This document shows positions 10,809 to 22,971 of a DNA stretch of 64,000 nucleotides, piece by piece. The notes beneath the pieces are model-generated. The model made no database searches, was not told the origin of the DNA, and was given only the letters and a program-made list of their open reading frames with translations. Each line of letters opens with the position of its first letter. Position 1 is the first letter of the stretch. A program made the translations under genes and the position numbers. Origin of the DNA: Bisporella sp. PMI_857 (taxonomy: Eukaryota > Ascomycota > Leotiomycetes > Helotiales > Helotiaceae); NCBI GenBank assembly GCA_021307315.1, contig JAJSPD010000006.1:62001-126000 (forward strand). The letters are read 5' to 3'.

Positions 10809-12106
10809 CGCTAGCCAGGCCATGATTAGCATTTAATGCCTCACTTAAATTACTTTACTTACCCTGACCGTAATTACACTCCTTCTCTGCCGAACCTAGT
10901 TACCACCAACTGCCCCAACTCACTTACTCACTCTTTACTGTAAATTACCGTATCATCGCCTATGATTCTGTAGCTTTTCTTCCTCCCCTCCTCTTCCCCT
11001 CGTCGGCTTGTTTGTTCCACACGGTACGTACCAGTACAGATCGCAAACACCTCCAGTAGCCGCGGAAGGGTATCGCCTGCTCATAACAATAACCGACCAC
11101 GCGATTCAAATCATTCCACACGATCCTTGACGCATGCCTAGCTTCTCTAGCGGCCACCGTCCAAAATCACAGGCAGGGAAGCCGGCCAGGATCCTCTTAT
11201 TGTTTCTGCACTTTTTACCTTTGTTGTTGCCGATTCGCGGCTAGAGGCCCTAGCGATCTCTCCAGCGGCCTGCACCTCCTTATCATTACTCTTCTTATTA
11301 TTACTTCCCGGTGGCGTGCGGCTTCAACGACGCTGTGGCCATACTAGAATTGATAACTCTGTTGTCATACCAGGCAGGGCTATAGCCGTTCGTACCTCAT
11401 TATTTATCACACCACAGGTCGCTCCCCTCCGTCAGATATCTTTCCTGCTCGAAAGTACTCATCCGAATAAAGCAACATGTATGTTGTTGATTGCCAGAAC
11501 ATGCTTCTTCTCTGAGTATCTCTTTACCGTTCGATGCAAAGTACTACCTGTCTTCCATACCAGTCATTGGTCACAACAACTCCGCAGACCACCCACTACG
11601 AGGTTCAACGGGGTGCTATTTAAACGGAATTTACTTGCGCCTCAACGTCATAACACAATTGCCTAGCAGGAGTAGGGCAACCCCCCTGGTACAGCAACAA
11701 ACATAATCCCAACTCCTATTTGGAGCAATCGAAGGACGGTACTTCATATACCAAGACACAACACTTGCTAAACGTCTTCAACGCATCGAAATCGGAAGTC
11801 CCCTCGACTGGTGCTTTCTTCTCAGAGCAATCGTGGCAGAAAGTGTATGTCAGGCTTTCTTATGATTCTTTATAAGAGGAGAGTATTATGCTAACTTCCT
11901 GCTGTTAGGTTAGGTCTCAAATATCTTTCAATCGTATCTGTAGCCCGCACTTGCCTGGCCCAGAGCGCCTAGAACCCAGATCCAACTATAACATTGTTTC
12001 AAACAGCGAACGGCGTGATCCCTCTGGCCTTGATAATTACAACAAATACTCTTCCTATTTTCCCTCCACAGAATAATTACGCGTTGCAAAACACCCAACC
12101 ACTCGT

Positions 12107-13220
12107 TTGATGGAATATCGACCTGTACCAAACATGGAGTTGGACTTCCTCAACTTTGATGACGATGCGAGCATGAACACTGGAGTAGGGACTCTCTCTG
12201 GAATGGCGTCCATCAGCTTTGATCAGAACACAACCTTCCAGGATCCGAATGCCGCCCTGAACAACATGTTCAAGACTGGTCTGACGCCACTAGGCTTTCC
12301 AAATGGAATTCCAAATACAGCGCCGCAATATACCTCATGGAGCAATTTAGGATCCCTGAACGAGCCGTACGGCTACTTCCCAGAGGTTCCGCGACCAGAA
12401 GACCAAAAGAGCATTGCTCCTAGTGTTGTTGAGTCTCCAGAAAGTATCGACCATGCTACGCCTTCGGCGGCCTCTGAGGCATCGGAAATATTGATGAAGC
12501 CAAAGAGAGGCCGGCCACGGAAAAGCAGGGCTAAGAAGCAGCTTTCCCCAGCAGGAGCATGAGAAGCGCCAAAGATTTTTGGAGCGTAACCGCCAGGCTG
12601 CTAGCAAGTGTCGAGAGCGGAGGAAAAATTGGATATCCAAGCAGGACGAGAGAATGAAACAAGAGCAGGCAAAGAACGCGGAACTAAAGGCAGAATGCGA
12701 TATTCTTAACCAGGAGGTCCACAATCTCTTACAAATACTCCACCAACATGCCGAAAGTGGATGCAACAAGGATCAACTTCAGGCATTCTTAAGATCAGAA
12801 TCGATTCTAGGGCTTGCTAGCTCCAAAGTCTCGGGATCACTGGTGCGTAGGTTTTCCAACTCCTCATCGTCGAGCACGGGCCAAGAGTCAGTCCAGAGCT
12901 CATCGACGACACGCAAGCCAGGCGAGATGTCACGCGGGTGCTCACAAGGTAGTGACATGAAGGGCTCAGCGATTACCAGTATGGAATCGCCTGTCTGGCG
13001 GACCGAGAAGGTTGCTAAAGATGAAGGATATATGGATAGTGGTAAGATGCTGGTGATGTCCAACTCTCGAGCAAGGAGCCAGCAAGTAAGGATTGTGATC
13101 CAAGCTCAACCTTTTAATCCACTCATCTGCCCTACGGTGTCGCGAGGTGTCCCTGCTGATGGTGTTGAACCATCAATGTACTTACGGGGCACCGGCTTCA
13201 ATACGGCTGCAGTGTGTTAG
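12107..13220 (+). CDS. ATF/CREB-type bZIP transcription factor (frame break before the basic region)
   Basis: The N-terminal half is acidic and Asn/Ser-rich. It ends in an AT-hook-like patch, KPKRGRPRKSRAKK. The second half has the basic region RFLERNRQAASKCRERRKNW, with the N-x2-A-A-x-K-C-R signature of the ATF/CREB class. A heptad-repeat dimerisation segment and a Ser/Thr-rich tail follow. The two halves are in different frames. A run of four C at 12546-12549 looks one base too long; removing one C joins them and gives 1113 nt, or 370 residues. No GT donor lies nearby, so an intron is unlikely. The start may be 12107 or the ATG at 12134. The family acts in stress, development and sporulation, but I cannot name the exact member. 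Confidence 0.75.
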
Positions 13221-14967
13221 GTATGAGATTCTTAACGTAACACGGTGTTGGCTCGGTTGAGCAAGAGCACTTAGGCTGGAGGTGCCTTGCCCTTCCTTGA
13301 GGGTTATAAAGATCGCTAGCCAGGGCACTTTTGTGGCTGGCGCACAGGATATCCGTGGCTTGATTTTCGAGTTGCCACTTGCTCGTTTTTTTAGCGAATA
13401 GTTGAGTTTGTAGCAAGGGCTTCAACAAGAAGTATTGCTAGTCTTCTTAAAGCTCATTTGTAATGACCTGGTGAATAGTAGCGGTATTTTGTTCTGCCTA
13501 GAGAGCCCACTCATATCCGTTAATGAAATATAAAAGCATTCTGTTAAGAAGTTAACATGTATCCGTATGACGGCAGTCTACACTTTGAGTGTCTTGTCCT
13601 TATTTGACGCTCTTTCCCCCGTTTCATGGTCGCAAGCGGTCCTAATACTTCGAACGTTCTCTCGAGGTATTGCAGGATAGCCCGTGACTACCGCATGCGC
13701 ATCATCATTCTTCGTACTAGTTCCATCCTCGCATCTCCATCCAATGTTTAAGAGTAAATGAGCAATCACAGCCCCGCCTCTTTCATTAAGAGGAGGAGGT
13801 TGCCTCGTAGCATTCCATTATCCCCAAGTCACGATATTCTGAACGCAGTTTCGAAGCACCCCATCCCACAAGACTCCCGAGCATGGAAATGGCAAGGCAT
13901 GGATGGACAATCAAGGAACTTTCAAACCAGGGAGGCGATAGAGATAAAGCAAGATAGATGAAAGTAAAAAATGATGAGAAACAGACAGGTGAAATGGGGA
14001 TAGGATGTGGATATAAAGAGACGTATTTTACCGGTGACTTCATGTTTTTTGTTTTTTGTTTTTTTGGCAAAAGGGATCGAGATGCCACAATGTGATTGGC
14101 GGACTGGGCCAGTAAGCGAGAGTAAAGGGGTCACGGTTGAGAGCTCCGGTGCAATCAAATCTTGAAAGTAGGTGCTTTGAAGAATCTCCTTAAGAGAAGT
14201 GAACGGCTCGCAATTTCGGGCGTAATGCCAAACCTGCGATGATGTCTTTTTTGGAAATGAAATCATGGGCATCAGCGGTTGCAAAATCCGGTGCAATAGA
14301 GGCCACACAGACCAGGCACTTTTTTGAGGAAAGTGAACCAAGAGAGCTGCATGTCCATAATGGGAAAATGGGATGGGTACATCCTTATAATGAGCAAGGA
14401 GAGAAAGAATCGGCGGAGGGGGCAAAAAGTGTGAGCTTTGGATTGGTGGGGTGAAATCCCATGGGAAAGAGAGTGCAGTGGCGCACTACATTATTAAGGA
14501 GCAGGATGACGGATGCTGTTCAGCCTATATGTTTTTGCGATATAGTCTATGAAGTCATTCGGTTTATTTGGGGACGTCTCAGGAACTGGATAATGTAGAC
14601 ATGCTTTCGCGTAAGCTTTTAGGGCGACAGTAACCATCGTCTTTTATTATGTCGTCGTTTTTTAGAGCTTAATGGAGATAGGTCCTCTGACGCTCACGTG
14701 CCTAACTTGAATTTTAGTTTGGGAGATTGAGACGGGTTGTATACATATTGCTTTCAATTTCTGGAGCATTTATAAATGAATAAATAATGCCTTGTAGGCA
14801 TCAGCTGGCCGTAAAAAGGTCAGATGGAGCGCGGAGCAACTAAAGACTAGCAGGCGTGGAGCATAGGGGCATTATCATACTCATACCACTAGGTCGACGG
14901 CGTCGGTAAAAGTTACATTTTATACAAACTATCGGTTGTACGACGGCATGGAACGCAATGTCTATGT
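13221..14967. other. Intergenic spacer bZIP/uL4m
   Basis: This is 1.75 kb between convergent genes. Open frames inside it (for example 13922-14425 on the minus strand) resemble no family and are low in complexity. I see nothing supportable. Confidence 0.5.
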
Positions 14968-15965
14968 CTATACTACATGCTTGAGCTTCGGAGCCAGGTC
15001 GCTCTGATGCTCCTCCAAAATTCGATTCAATGCGGCTTTCTCAATCACTATCCGTTCAGTGCCCTCCAGCAAGTCCTTCACATCCACCTGCTCGTATGTC
15101 AAGATTCTGCCCTCTGATCCCTCCTGCTCCAATGCTTCGGAGATATATTTGTTCTCTTCTAACGAAACCATCAAGGTCCGACCATTCTCCTTAACCCAAT
15201 GATTGTGCACAAAAATCGCGTTCAGAAAATCACTCTTGTAATCCCTATTCTGCTCCATATGCCCAACATCGAACTTTTCACAAATTATGAGCTCGCCCTT
15301 CCTGTAACGATAGCTGAGGGCTGTCCGCCACGCAATGTCGTAGATCTTCTTTGGTAGTCCCGTCGCAAAATTTCGCGGACGCGGACCAAATACTTTAGCT
15401 CCTCCCTTCAACATTGGGGATTGCCGCGTGCCTAGACGTGCCTTTCCGGTTCCCTTTTGGGGTCGTATTTTTCGGTGTGAGCCGTGAATTTCCCAGCGGG
15501 TTTTTGTGTTTGCTGTTCCTTGACGGGTCATGTCGCCTTCAAAAATGACGGCACGATGAAGCAGGTCGCGACGTAAGGGCATATGGAGATGTTTGGCGCT
15601 GTAATTTTCAAATTGGAGGGGTTCCATCGATGGAAAGGCGTAGATTGTCGTCTGAACGGTAGAGGCTGCAAGAATATTAGACATTAAATAATGATTGAAT
15701 GAGCGTCAACCTACGGGAGGGGTCGAGTTTCTGCGCAGCGAACTTTTGGAAGATATCCGTACTATGATCTAAGCTTCCTGGCAGAGTTGTCTCTGTTGCC
15801 ATTAACCGCGAGAGGCGTGGTGATAGGCATTGCTACGTTCCCGGTCAGTCTAAGAAGGTACTAAATCAGTGTGCGACTTACCGTTAAAGGGTCTTTAGAA
15901 TTTATAATAGAAGTTCGAAGAGCATTGAGTCCTCTCATGAAGCCCTGCAAACCCTTCGCAGCCAT
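14968..15965 (-). CDS. YML6: Mitochondrial large-subunit ribosomal protein uL4m
   Basis: This is the mitochondrial L4-family protein of the large ribosomal subunit. Three exons, 15882-15965, 15715-15832 and 14968-15665, total 900 nt and 299 residues with no break. Both introns are 49 nt with GTAAGT and GTAGGT donors. Exon 1 reads MAAKGLQGFMRGLNALRTS, a basic presequence. The L4 core is in exon 3: the RQGTANTKTRWE box, GSHRKIRPQKGTGKARLG and KVFGPRPRNF. The last part is the alpha/beta C-terminal region of the fold. The ATG at 15674-15684 inside the second intron is not the real start. The gene is head-to-head with mL38 across 143 bp. Confidence 0.9.
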
Positions 15966-16108
15966 TATTGACGGTTTGGTTGGAATTTTGACTGCTCGTC
16001 GTGTCCAAAACAGAGCTTGAAAAAATTAACGGGATGTTCCGTGCCAAAGGTCAAACCCCAGAACAATAAAATTTACGGCTGATCAACGTCAGCAACAACA
16101 ACTCAATA
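15966..16108. promoter_or_regulatory. Shared divergent promoter of uL4m and mL38
   Basis: Only 143 bp separate the start codons of two large-subunit mitoribosomal proteins, so one region must drive both. I cannot name a binding site with confidence. Confidence 0.55.
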
Positions 16109-17505
16109 ATGACAACACGGCATATGGCCTCGCGGCCATTGACCCAATGTCTGAGAAACACAATATCTACAGAGCTCTCTTCAAGAGCGATTCGGCCATT
16201 TTCGATTTCTGCCAGGGTCATGAGGCGGTTGAGACCACCAGCCCATCCGCGTCCTTCGCATCATTGTTCGATCCGACAACCGTCACATCGAAGAAAGGCG
16301 AGCGGACACTGATAAAGAGCGGCATTCTGCCAATCGGCTCTAGGCGTCGCCGTGCTGCGATGAAGAGCTCGGAGAATATACCTTTCGAGCTGCTACCATA
16401 CCAATGCTTTCAAGAAGCTCGAAAGGTCCTATCGGAGGATAGGGAAGAAAAATTGAAGGCTATCAAGAAGGAGAAGTTGAGGATATCAAATCTGTTGGCT
16501 CAGGATTCTTCATCATTCAAGAATGGAGAACAAACAAAGGAGACTAGGCTGGCAAGCATGCGGAAGTACCTCGAATACCTGAAGATCCAAGCAGACATCA
16601 ATGATCCCCTGATCAAGAAGCGCTTTGAGGATGGCGAAGGCTTGTACCATCATAAAGTTTCACGCTCGATCATGTACTAATAACATTTGTAGGTGATATG
16701 AACAAGCCAATATACCGATACCTAGCACATCAGAAATGGCGCTCTTACCAATGGAAGATTGTTAACCAGCGCATACATCAATTGGGCGTCGTGCCAGATT
16801 TCCTGCCTCACTTTGAGCCAACAGCCGATGTCCGTCTCGCTTTTGGCAGACGCAACGTCCAGCCGGGCGAGTATGTCGATTCCCGAGTCAGCGAAATTCC
16901 TGTACGGTTGAAAGTACAAAGTCTTTGATAAAGGAGAGCGGCTAATTAGTGTTATTGTCATGGATGGTGATGTTCCAGACGTTAAGCACGACGACTTCTC
17001 AGCCCGGTGTCATTACCTTGCAGCCAACATCCCAATTTCACCGACAGACACATCTCTGCCTTTATCGCATGCCACAAAAGACCAGCTCGGCATCCATGGC
17101 TACCGCCATTCGCACAGAAGGGATCGCCTTACCACCGCTACATAGTTTTCGTTTTGGAACAGCGCCCCGGTCATATCATCGATACCGAAGAATTGGGAAG
17201 ACATTAAAGCGCGATCATTTCAAGCTTAAGGCACTGGTACAAAATAACAAGTTGAAACCAATTGGTGTGAGCCTCTTCAGAAGCATTTGGGACGATGGAA
17301 CTGCGGGCGTGAGAGAAGGGCCGGTATTGAGGGCAGCGATATCGAGTTCAAGCGGAAGAAGGTCGAACCTCTGAAGAGGAAGCAGAAGCCCAGAGGCTGG
17401 GAGGCTAAGCACTCAAGTGCTAAGTACGCTCCTTTGTTCAAGGGCAGGGGACAGCTGTTTAGAACTATCCAGAAGCAGAATAAGGTGTCCAAGAGGAGGC
17501 ATTAA
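16109..17505 (+). CDS. MRPL35: Mitochondrial large-subunit ribosomal protein mL38 (five frame breaks)
   Basis: This is the fungal mL38 (yeast Mrpl35) of the mitochondrial large subunit, a protein with a PEBP-like fold. The order is a presequence (residues 1-40), [13 protein letters not shown] and [25 protein letters not shown], then [15 protein letters not shown]. The PEBP region holds [11 protein letters not shown] and [15 protein letters not shown], then [19 protein letters not shown] and a Lys-rich tail. The intron 16640-16692 has a clear TACTAAT branch point and AG acceptor but a GC donor. Frame breaks fall near 16231, 16918-16920, 17094-17095, 17200 and 17315, mostly at 2-3 base homopolymers. 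Their net correction (+3) gives 1347 nt and 448 residues. Conservation across every break argues for sequence error rather than a dead gene. Confidence 0.85.
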
Positions 17506-17932
17506 ACTGTATGAAATGGCCTGTGTTGTATCATATCTGTACCATTTAAAAAGAAAATCATCATTGTACTAGGCGTCAATCTAAAAATTGAAAGATCTCC
17601 TTAAATCAGATGTATCATAATGGGCTCTAGGCGCCACCAATTGCCTGTATTTATCTTAATAAACCTTGGCATTCAGCTCCCCATACACATATTCCATTTA
17701 ATAGCTCACTTGCAGTATGGATAGAGAAAGGAGAATAGTCTTTAGTAATCTTGTCATCTTTCATTCAACAAGAAAGGTGATCCTGTGATGTGATATCCAT
17801 GCAGCAGCAAATCGTGGATGTCTTCGTAAATGCTAATTTCTAACGCCATACGCTGATGCCTCATAATACTCCAACATGTAGCCCCAACACCGTCTCGCTA
17901 TGCTCTACAGATAGGAAAAGGAAACAAAAATA
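17506..17932. other. Convergent spacer mL38 / Spt21-Ams2-like gene
   Basis: A/T-rich 3'-flanking sequence of two convergent genes. A possible last intron and short last exon of the minus-strand gene may extend into it (donor near 17951). Otherwise I see nothing. Confidence 0.45.
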
Positions 17933-20900
17933 TTACGATGGACTGCGTACCATATCGACTTCTTCTAAGCCCTCTGCGTCCTCTTCAGGCTCCTGCTTAA
18001 CAGCCACATCCTTCTCTACGTCTTTAGATTGCTCATCGTTTAGCTTATTGAACTCACTCCAATTGACATTTGCCATCGCACTGGTATCTTCGTAAAGCTG
18101 GAAGGTCTTGGGAGGAGAGCTGGGCATCGGCATGTCCGTAGAGAAGAAATCCTCGAGATTGAACTCCGTAGTAGTATGGCCACCATGCATGGTGCCGTCG
18201 ATAGGTAGATCTGGAAGGTTTCCGAAGTCGAAGTCCGTCCCGCTTCCATTACGTGATGGGGAATTATTATTATTAGCTTCAGACATCATTGATGGATTGT
18301 AGCAGTGAACGGAGAATCGAGGCTGAAATCATGATGTCTTGGTGATCGGCGTGTAGGTGTTTTCGAGGGAGTTCGCTGCGAAAACCTAAGGAGTGCGCCA
18401 GGCGATTTCCCGGATCGAATGGATCTGGAAACGCTGCGAGTAATAGGTCTGTGGTTCGGTGTCGGTCGAGTAGGCGTCTTGAAAACGTTTGGCGCTGAAT
18501 TATCCCGAGTTGGAGTTGAAGGTCGAGCCAATTCTGATTCGAATAATGCGAGGAGTTCCGCATCCAAATCTCCATCATTTATTGCAGGTAAACAGTTCTC
18601 TTTATTAGACGCATGGATTATATGTTGCTTTGTCGATAGGCCCTGGGATATCTGAACACTATTACCCGCCATTTCCCCTAACACTTTTGGGGATCCATCC
18701 TTCCTCGGCGGCGAAGGGAAGAGTACACGCCTTGTCAGATCTACATCATCTGCTTCTATTGGACTCTCTTGTGCTCCATCCATCGAGCAGGGCTTGATTG
18801 GATGGCTCGTCTTAGCGCGGCGGATGCAGCATCAGATGTCATTGCCTTCAGGCGCTTCCCAGGTCGAGCATTGGCTGCCGCAAGGCTTTCCAATGGAAGC
18901 TCCATTCTTTGGATCTGAATTTCAGTACTTTCAGATGGAGACGGACAATTAAGAGGCTCCGCTGTCTCGCCTCGCGGATAGTATGCCTCCGACTGTGGAT
19001 AATTTGCTTCTGAGGTCAGGTTCATGTGTGCAGGGGTCTTCGATGTCTTGCTCGCACGTTGCGTTGGCCGCTTCCGTGGCTGCCCATCCTTGCGCGTTGC
19101 TTTACCTTCCCACTTATCTTCTGGCCTATGAGCTTTATATTTCGACATCCAGAGGCCGCAGGCTATGCAAATTAGTCTTCTGACGCACATCTGAGCATTA
19201 ATCCAACTTACGATTACAGAGCATGAACTCTTTATACTGCGACTGATCTTCGTCTTCTCCCAAAAACTTCTTTACAATCTGATAAGACGTAGGTTGACCT
19301 GCACTATCACGAGCCAGAATAACAACTGCTGTGACTCGCCCAGGTTCATCAGAATAATCATAATATCCGGGTGCTCCTTGGTGTTCCTGTGACCACGCCT
19401 TGCGCCATGTCGGTGTCTTGATAGCACCGCAATTGCTGCAAAATGGGCATTTCCCCGTTCGCAATGGCCATCTCTAGTCTCTGCTGGATTGTATCCTTTT
19501 TGGTTTTGAATGGATCATATGTGGATTCACGGTTCTGCTTCTTAGAAGTTGTGTTGAGTACTTGGCCCGCTGGTATGGGTATGTGTGTATCCGTTCCTAC
19601 AACTTGCTCTTGTATCGGCATTGGAGCTTCTGTCACAGGGTGAGGGGTTTTTGACCATGTCTGCGATCGTTGAAGGCTTGAAGGTGGCAAAACAGGGTCG
19701 CTAGCTGGCAGAGTAGGTAGAGTTAAGGAGCCCATAGATGCAGTTCTAACCATTCTTGAACCAGATCTTGGCTGTACATTGGTTGAAATAGGTTTAGTAG
19801 ACGGCTCTTGAGTAGCAGGTGCTTGCCGGTTAGGTGGCTGGGCTGTGGAGACTTGAGCTGGCAATTGAGGGTATGGCGAAGCATATGGTGATTGAGATTG
19901 GAAGTCATGAGGTCGAGACAAAAACACCTGTGGATGGACAGGTTGGGACTCGGGAACTCTCCCGCCTGTAGTAGGAACACCAGATTGCGGCAGATTTTCA
20001 GGTCTCGGCAGAGGGACTGCTTGTTGTCTGTCTACAGGCACTACGCTACCAGTTCTTGACTTTACAGGGGCTCGAGATGGTGCTTTCGCGTTTGGGGGTT
20101 CAAATATTGGCATTTCCGCAGGTAGAAGCTCCATATGGCCAGGTATTTCTTCTTCAATAACAAAAGCCTTTGCAGCTTCTTCGGCTGTCGGGGGCTTCGG
20201 CAACGGAGAACGTCGCTTTTTCGGCTTTGGTAGTGGTAACTGCATCTCTTCATCGTCGGCTGGGAATAATGCCTCGTCATCTTCGCCAAATAGCTCTTCC
20301 ATAGATCCACTCATGAAACCAGAATCTGTTCTAGGCATCTGCGGCAATACTGGACTTGAAGGGCATGGTGGGCTTGAGCGCATGCGTGTTGGCGAAGCAC
20401 TCCTAATCACCGGAGGAGATGAGGCGATCTCCGGAGCAGTCAATGCAGGGCTGTAGCTCCGCTCAGGGGAATTCTGCGCTGATTCGATTGAGTATCTGAT
20501 CTGGTCCTCTGGCCTAATAGGGGAGCAAGGAGTGGATACTGTGAAATGCTGTTTCTAGGAACGCTGACTTGAGAAGCAAAAGAGTTATGGCGGAGACCAC
20601 TTTGTGATCGAGGCGCTTTTTGATTTGGCATTTCTGGCAGCGGTGTCGGGGCGCGAGGAATAGCTTCGGGCTGGACACCAGGAGTTATTGCTGGATTTGA
20701 TGCAACAGGCCAAAGTTGCGCAATGATCCAGCAGTGCTTGCTGTTACCAAATAGCGAGCTCGTCGCTGGTCCGAAAGAGGATTTGCTATTCCAATCCGCC
20801 TGAGTCGTTTTGGCTCTTTTCTTAGGAGCAGGTTCATCATCTCCGTCAGTACCTTCTTCGTATCCAGAAGTATGGCCCCCTAGGTTATTATTGTGTTTTC

Positions 20901-21918
20901 GGTTGACGCTTCGCTCTTGTTCTCTTTGAAGATGTTCGAGACGATGGCCGAGATGTATTTTTTTGATTTTGTAGCTTTTAATCCCCCTCGACTTTCAGCT
21001 GCCGAATCAACTGTTCCATCCTCGCCTGAGTTTATGTTTGCGTTTGCATGTTGGACTGGTGGAGCCTGCGCGACTTGTTGCTGCTGCAAATTTGGACTGA
21101 GCAGCTGATTAACCACTTCCATATTCATGCTTCCTCGATGATTTGAAATAGTTGAAGTGGGAGTTCCATATCGATTTGTCATTTGTCCCATATTTGGATT
21201 GGACTGGAGAAAGCTTTGCCATTCATTATGATTCATACGTTAAGTTGTTCATGGAATTAATGTAAATGTAGTCCCCTTGCATTGTTGTGGGGCACAGTAC
21301 GTACTAGCCGCAGCTTAACTCTAATGTTTCCTTGACTCCATTGTTGAAAATTCCCAAAATGTTTTTGCACACACGTAGTAATAAGCTTTTCTGGTTGCTG
21401 AGCTGGTGAAATTGGCCTGGGGCGGCTGCTGCAATTGCTTTAGACAGCATACCTTGTCCGACAAGGGGGTATCGTATTCAGATAATCGTGTGCGTAAATT
21501 GTGTTAGTCTTGACCCATACGATTGACTAGCTCAGGACTGCACTGTATGACAGCTTCAATGCAAGTCTTCAGATCAATGATTCCGATTGAGGCTGTCTCA
21601 TCCATGGCTACGGTCTGGATTCGGAGCACATCCTGGCCACGAGCTAGACAATTGGTCTTGTTTTGATCGTCGAACGTGTAAAGGACTTTGACTATTGAAT
21701 CAGGTACTGTTAATGAAGCTGTTTCATTCCTCTATTAGTGTAGCACCTACGTCTCATGGGTCTCATAGACACCCCCATTTTGAGTCTGCTCCATCATTGT
21801 CCATTTGGGGGCCTTGTTGTGCTTGCATTCGGCCACTGGTTGGGGACCGGAACCCCTCCAGTTTGGAACGACATCTGGAGTCTGCTGACTGCGTCCGAAG
21901 TCAATAATAGAAGGGGTT
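17933..21918 (-). CDS. Spt21/Ams2-like histone-gene regulator with GATA-type zinc finger (many frame breaks)
   Basis: The N-terminal region (21480-21710) matches the Spt21 motif: KVLYTFDDQNKTNCLAR, then AMDETASIGIIDLKTCI and VIQCSPEL. It is followed by GQGMLSKA and RVCKNILGIFNNGVKETLE. A Pro/Ser-rich middle leads to a GATA-type finger whose first pair is CSNC (followed by TPTWRKAW) and second pair is CNPC (followed by GLWMSKYKAHRP, created by splicing near 19151-19210). Then come RRVLFPSPPRKDGSPK and an acidic tail. In yeasts Spt21 and Ams2 activate histone genes; Ams2 also supports CENP-A loading. Frame breaks occur near 18300, 19450, 20885, 21285, 21310 and 21480-21520. The true first exon lies upstream of an acceptor at 21919 and I could not place it; the C-terminus is also uncertain. 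The family call is strong, the boundaries weak. Confidence 0.7.
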
Positions 21919-22971
21919 CTGTAAAATGTGAAGGCCTCGAGGTTGTCAAATTATTCGTTCAGGCATCGACCAGAAGTGGAGTTGTGTAGAGACGTCGTAG
22001 GTAGGAGGTTTGGTGCCGCGTTGAAATTAGAGCAAGCGCGTCAAGTACGCTTTTTTTGAGGCAGGCGACTTATATCCTGATCCTGCTAAAAACGAATAAC
22101 AAAAGGCAAAACAGAGAATGCAAAATCCTATACCAAACACCAAAAGAGTTTCTGCACAACAGTTTCGAACTGATCTGGGTATGATGAACCCTTTGGTGCA
22201 GACTTGCAAAAGATATGAAGTCTACTAGCACCGCAGGCGTATGTTGACGATGTAACAACCGCCAATCAAACTTGCGAATAACTAGCCGACGGGATGAGCA
22301 AGGGGTTCACAGCACTAGTCCAAAGGGGATTAGCATAGCTTGGCTTGGCTTAACTTGCAGGGCCGCTCTACATATATTTCATGCCTCAGGTTAACATTTC
22401 TTTTGATATCTGCGTTTATGGTTTTGTTGACCGGCCACCGTACAAGTTGTCAGAAAAGAACAACAAGTCGAGAGATAAAAATGACTTTTGGAGAGCGGGG
22501 AAGTGCTTTTATATGTTTCCTAAAGCATTCGCTTTTCCGAATATCGCGCTTAAAAACCAAATGACTCAACGCCACCAGTACTTAGCAGGCAACCACACCA
22601 CCTTCTCTAATCACATGATTTCATCTTCAGTCATCCATACTATACCTAGTCTACCAATTTTACCCTGATATTCCCGTTGTTGCCAAAATATTGATACGGT
22701 GAAAATCTGTATTATCATTGACACTTACAGTGGCCCCAGACACACTGCATACGTATTGCAGTCTTCAGATTATAATTCCATGCTTCGCTCATCTAAGTGA
22801 TATCTTTGGCCGTGGTTTAGCATTGAAAAAAGTCAAATCCATCCCAAGACATGTCGCAAGATATTGCGCCCGGCAAATCGCTCAACCGACCGGGAGCATG
22901 ATGTTATCCAGAAATTCCATCCAGACCCACACAGATATTCGTACAAGTTACCCTAACACAACTTACACCGT
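21919..22971. other. Spacer holding the unresolved 5' end of the Spt21/Ams2-like gene
   Basis: An intron acceptor (TTTTACAG on the minus strand) ends at 21919, so at least one short upstream exon is expected here. I see no certain ATG exon. The rest shows no coding potential. Confidence 0.4.

Larger units (their letters stand above)
6622..12106. other. Long gene-poor, repeat-rich region upstream of the bZIP gene
   Basis: This is 5.5 kb without a credible gene. It holds an AT-T-G homopolymer block, an AAAAAG tract, a GAAT tetramer tract, two strong inverted repeats, polypyrimidine blocks, G-rich tracts near 10318-10337 and GATC-rich repeats, most listed separately. The part from about 10.4 to 12.1 kb is C/T-rich and probably includes the promoter and a long 5' leader of the bZIP gene. 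That is inference. Confidence 0.5.

Noticed and set aside
16109..17505. mL38 as a pseudogene
   Set aside because: The protein is conserved between all breaks, intron signals are intact, and the same kind of break hits essential genes throughout the window, so sequence error is more likely.
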